This document shows positions 14,408 through 14,987 of a stretch of 14,987 nt of DNA, piece after piece. Positions within the stretch are counted from its first letter, which is position 1, and every line of letters begins with the position of its first letter. The translations under genes and the position numbers were made by a program. Source of the stretch: JAJZSS01 sp964463505 (lineage in GTDB: Bacteria; Chloroflexota; Anaerolineae; Anaerolineales; UBA4823); NCBI GenBank assembly GCA_964463505.1, contig CAYXDC010000071.1:1-14987 (forward strand), in the 5' to 3' direction. The notes under the pieces were generated by a model. That model was not told the DNA's origin. It saw only the letters and a list, made by a program, of their open reading frames with translations, and did not search any database.

Positions 14408-14430
14408 CCAGCCGTAGGCTGGCTTTTGCT
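14406..14430 (+). terminator. Intrinsic terminator of the second pstB
   Basis: AGCCAGCC (14406-14413) pairs perfectly with GGCTGGCT (14417-14424) around a GTA loop, followed by TTTGCTT. The left arm begins inside the TAG stop codon (14405-14407), an extremely compact arrangement. Confidence 0.7.
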
Positions 14431-14440
14431 TACAGCGCTC

Positions 14441-14905
14441 TTATCCCTTAAGCAGGAAAACGATGCGGGTTTTGTAACCCGAGGGCGGCGTATCATCCGG
14501 GCCGTTCAGGTAATATTCGTAGACAACCCCGGTTGGCTCGTAGCCATTGGCGTTGATCCAAGCATTTATTTCATCGTAGGCGGAGGCCATCTCTTCGTAG
14601 GGTCCGGTGTACTCACAGGTCGCTATGCGTCCAGCCGGAATGGAGGAAGGCTGAATGGCTCCTTTTCCTGGGAGTGAGCGGTGAGTGGGGAAACCAATCT
14701 CGATATCCAGGGCCTGCATATCCAGATTGTAATAGGCGACAAAAGGCATCCCCGCAGGATTCTCACCCAGAGAGGTGATGTGCTGTAAGATGTCTCCGTA
14801 AGCCTTGCCGAGTATATGGGGGATTTCCTGTGCAGCTACTGTGGTACGGATAGATAGGACTGCTTGTTCAGTCTTCTGGATGGTTTTAATAGCATCTGAA
14901 ATCAT
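14441..14905 (-). CDS. Stand-alone GyrI-like / effector-binding domain protein
   Basis: The 154-residue protein resembles the GyrI-like (AraC effector-binding, SHV-fold) small-molecule-binding domain. It begins with IQKTEQAVLSIRTTVAAQEIP, has a duplicated beta-alpha-beta-beta pattern and the conserved glutamate-containing EYTGPYEEMASAYDEINAWINANGYEP segment seen in this family (given here in pieces: EYTGPYEEM near 99-107 and INAWINANGYEP near 113-124). It ends with TRIVFLLKG. There is no DNA-binding domain, so it is a free-standing version. Such proteins bind or hydrolyse hydrophobic compounds, or inhibit gyrase in the case of SbmC. The start ATG has a strong GGGAGGG ribosome site and a clear upstream promoter. 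It is convergent with the second pstB and unrelated to phosphate uptake as far as can be seen. The ligand is unknown. Confidence 0.8.
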   Translation of the reverse strand: MISDAIKTIQKTEQAVLSIRTTVAAQEIPHILGKAYGDILQHITSLGENPAGMPFVAYYNLDMQALDIEIGFPTHRSLPGKGAIQPSSIPAGRIATCEYTGPYEEMASAYDEINAWINANGYEPTGVVYEYYLNGPDDTPPSGYKTRIVFLLKG

Positions 14906-14928
14906 TTTGCCCTCCCGTTTTCAATTGC

Positions 14929-14945
14929 AAGAGTCAAATAGACTT
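14929..14945. promoter_or_regulatory. Possible operator just downstream of the GyrI-like gene's promoter
   Basis: Around the predicted transcript start the plus strand reads GAGTCAAATAGACTTG. AGTC and GACT form an inverted repeat around a five-base centre (AAATA), and the flanking CAA/TTG bases extend it imperfectly. The same AGTCAA motif recurs at the -35 box (14975-14980). This would suit repression by a dimeric regulator, but the palindrome is short. Confidence 0.25.
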
Positions 14946-14951
14946 GATACT

Positions 14952-14980
14952 ATTGTAGATCTTTTGTTCTATTAAGTCAA
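14952..14980 (-). promoter_or_regulatory. Sigma70-type promoter of the GyrI-like gene
   Basis: On the minus strand TTGACT (14980-14975), a 17-base spacer and TACAAT (14957-14952) form one of the best promoter matches in the window. It predicts a start near 14945 and a leader of about 40 bases containing a GGGAGGG ribosome site. Confidence 0.65.
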
Positions 14981-14987
14981 GGTGAAG

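Noticed and set aside
1..14987. A defence island, phage, integron, secondary-metabolite cluster or other novel mobile system
   Set aside because: No transposase, integrase, restriction, toxin-antitoxin or phage genes are visible, and nearly all genes fall in well-known families.

Overview
The window looks like a chromosomal stretch of a moderately GC-rich bacterium, most likely a member of the Chloroflexota of the Anaerolineae type. That guess rests on gene style: a CobA-HemD fusion next to a Met8-like enzyme, a beta-helix surface protein with NSTISGN-type rungs, a SUMF1-domain protein, two PstB paralogues, and several genes that seem to start without a Shine-Dalgarno sequence. No ribosomal or taxonomic marker gene is present, so this is inference.

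Layout. (1) Bases 1-1097, minus strand: the N-terminal part of a secreted right-handed beta-helix protein that runs off the left edge. (2) Bases 1317-8932, plus strand: six tightly packed genes that probably form one operon. They are a precorrin-2 dehydrogenase/ferrochelatase, a uroporphyrinogen-III methyltransferase/synthase fusion, an NAD-dependent epimerase-like SDR, a large NarX-type hybrid-sensor histidine kinase (HAMP-PAS-GAF), its NarL/LuxR response regulator, and a SUMF1-fold protein. The first two make siroheme from hydroxymethylbilane/uroporphyrinogen III. The kinase and regulator are an obvious cognate pair. A strong hairpin at 8950-8988 closes this operon and probably also the convergent one. 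(3) Bases 13315-9018, minus strand: a complete phosphate uptake operon, pstS-pstC-pstA-pstB-phoU, with a 92-bp palindromic element between pstB and phoU. (4) Bases 13637-14407, plus strand: a second pstB, divergent from pstS, with its own terminator. The divergent promoter region holds short direct repeats and a 100-N assembly gap. (5) Bases 14905-14441, minus strand: a stand-alone GyrI-like small-molecule-binding protein with a clear sigma70-type promoter.

How the parts work together. The pst genes encode a lipoprotein phosphate receptor, two permease subunits, two alternative or jointly used ATPases and the PhoU signalling protein. The sensor kinase and regulator beside the siroheme genes could link tetrapyrrole supply to nitrate/nitrite or redox state, but no siroheme-dependent reductase is in view.

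No wholly new system is evident. The more unusual signals are: the paired motif changes in the two PstB ATPases, the apparent leaderless starts, the palindrome in the pst operon, and the repeat array and gap whose two flanks are the same 55 bases.
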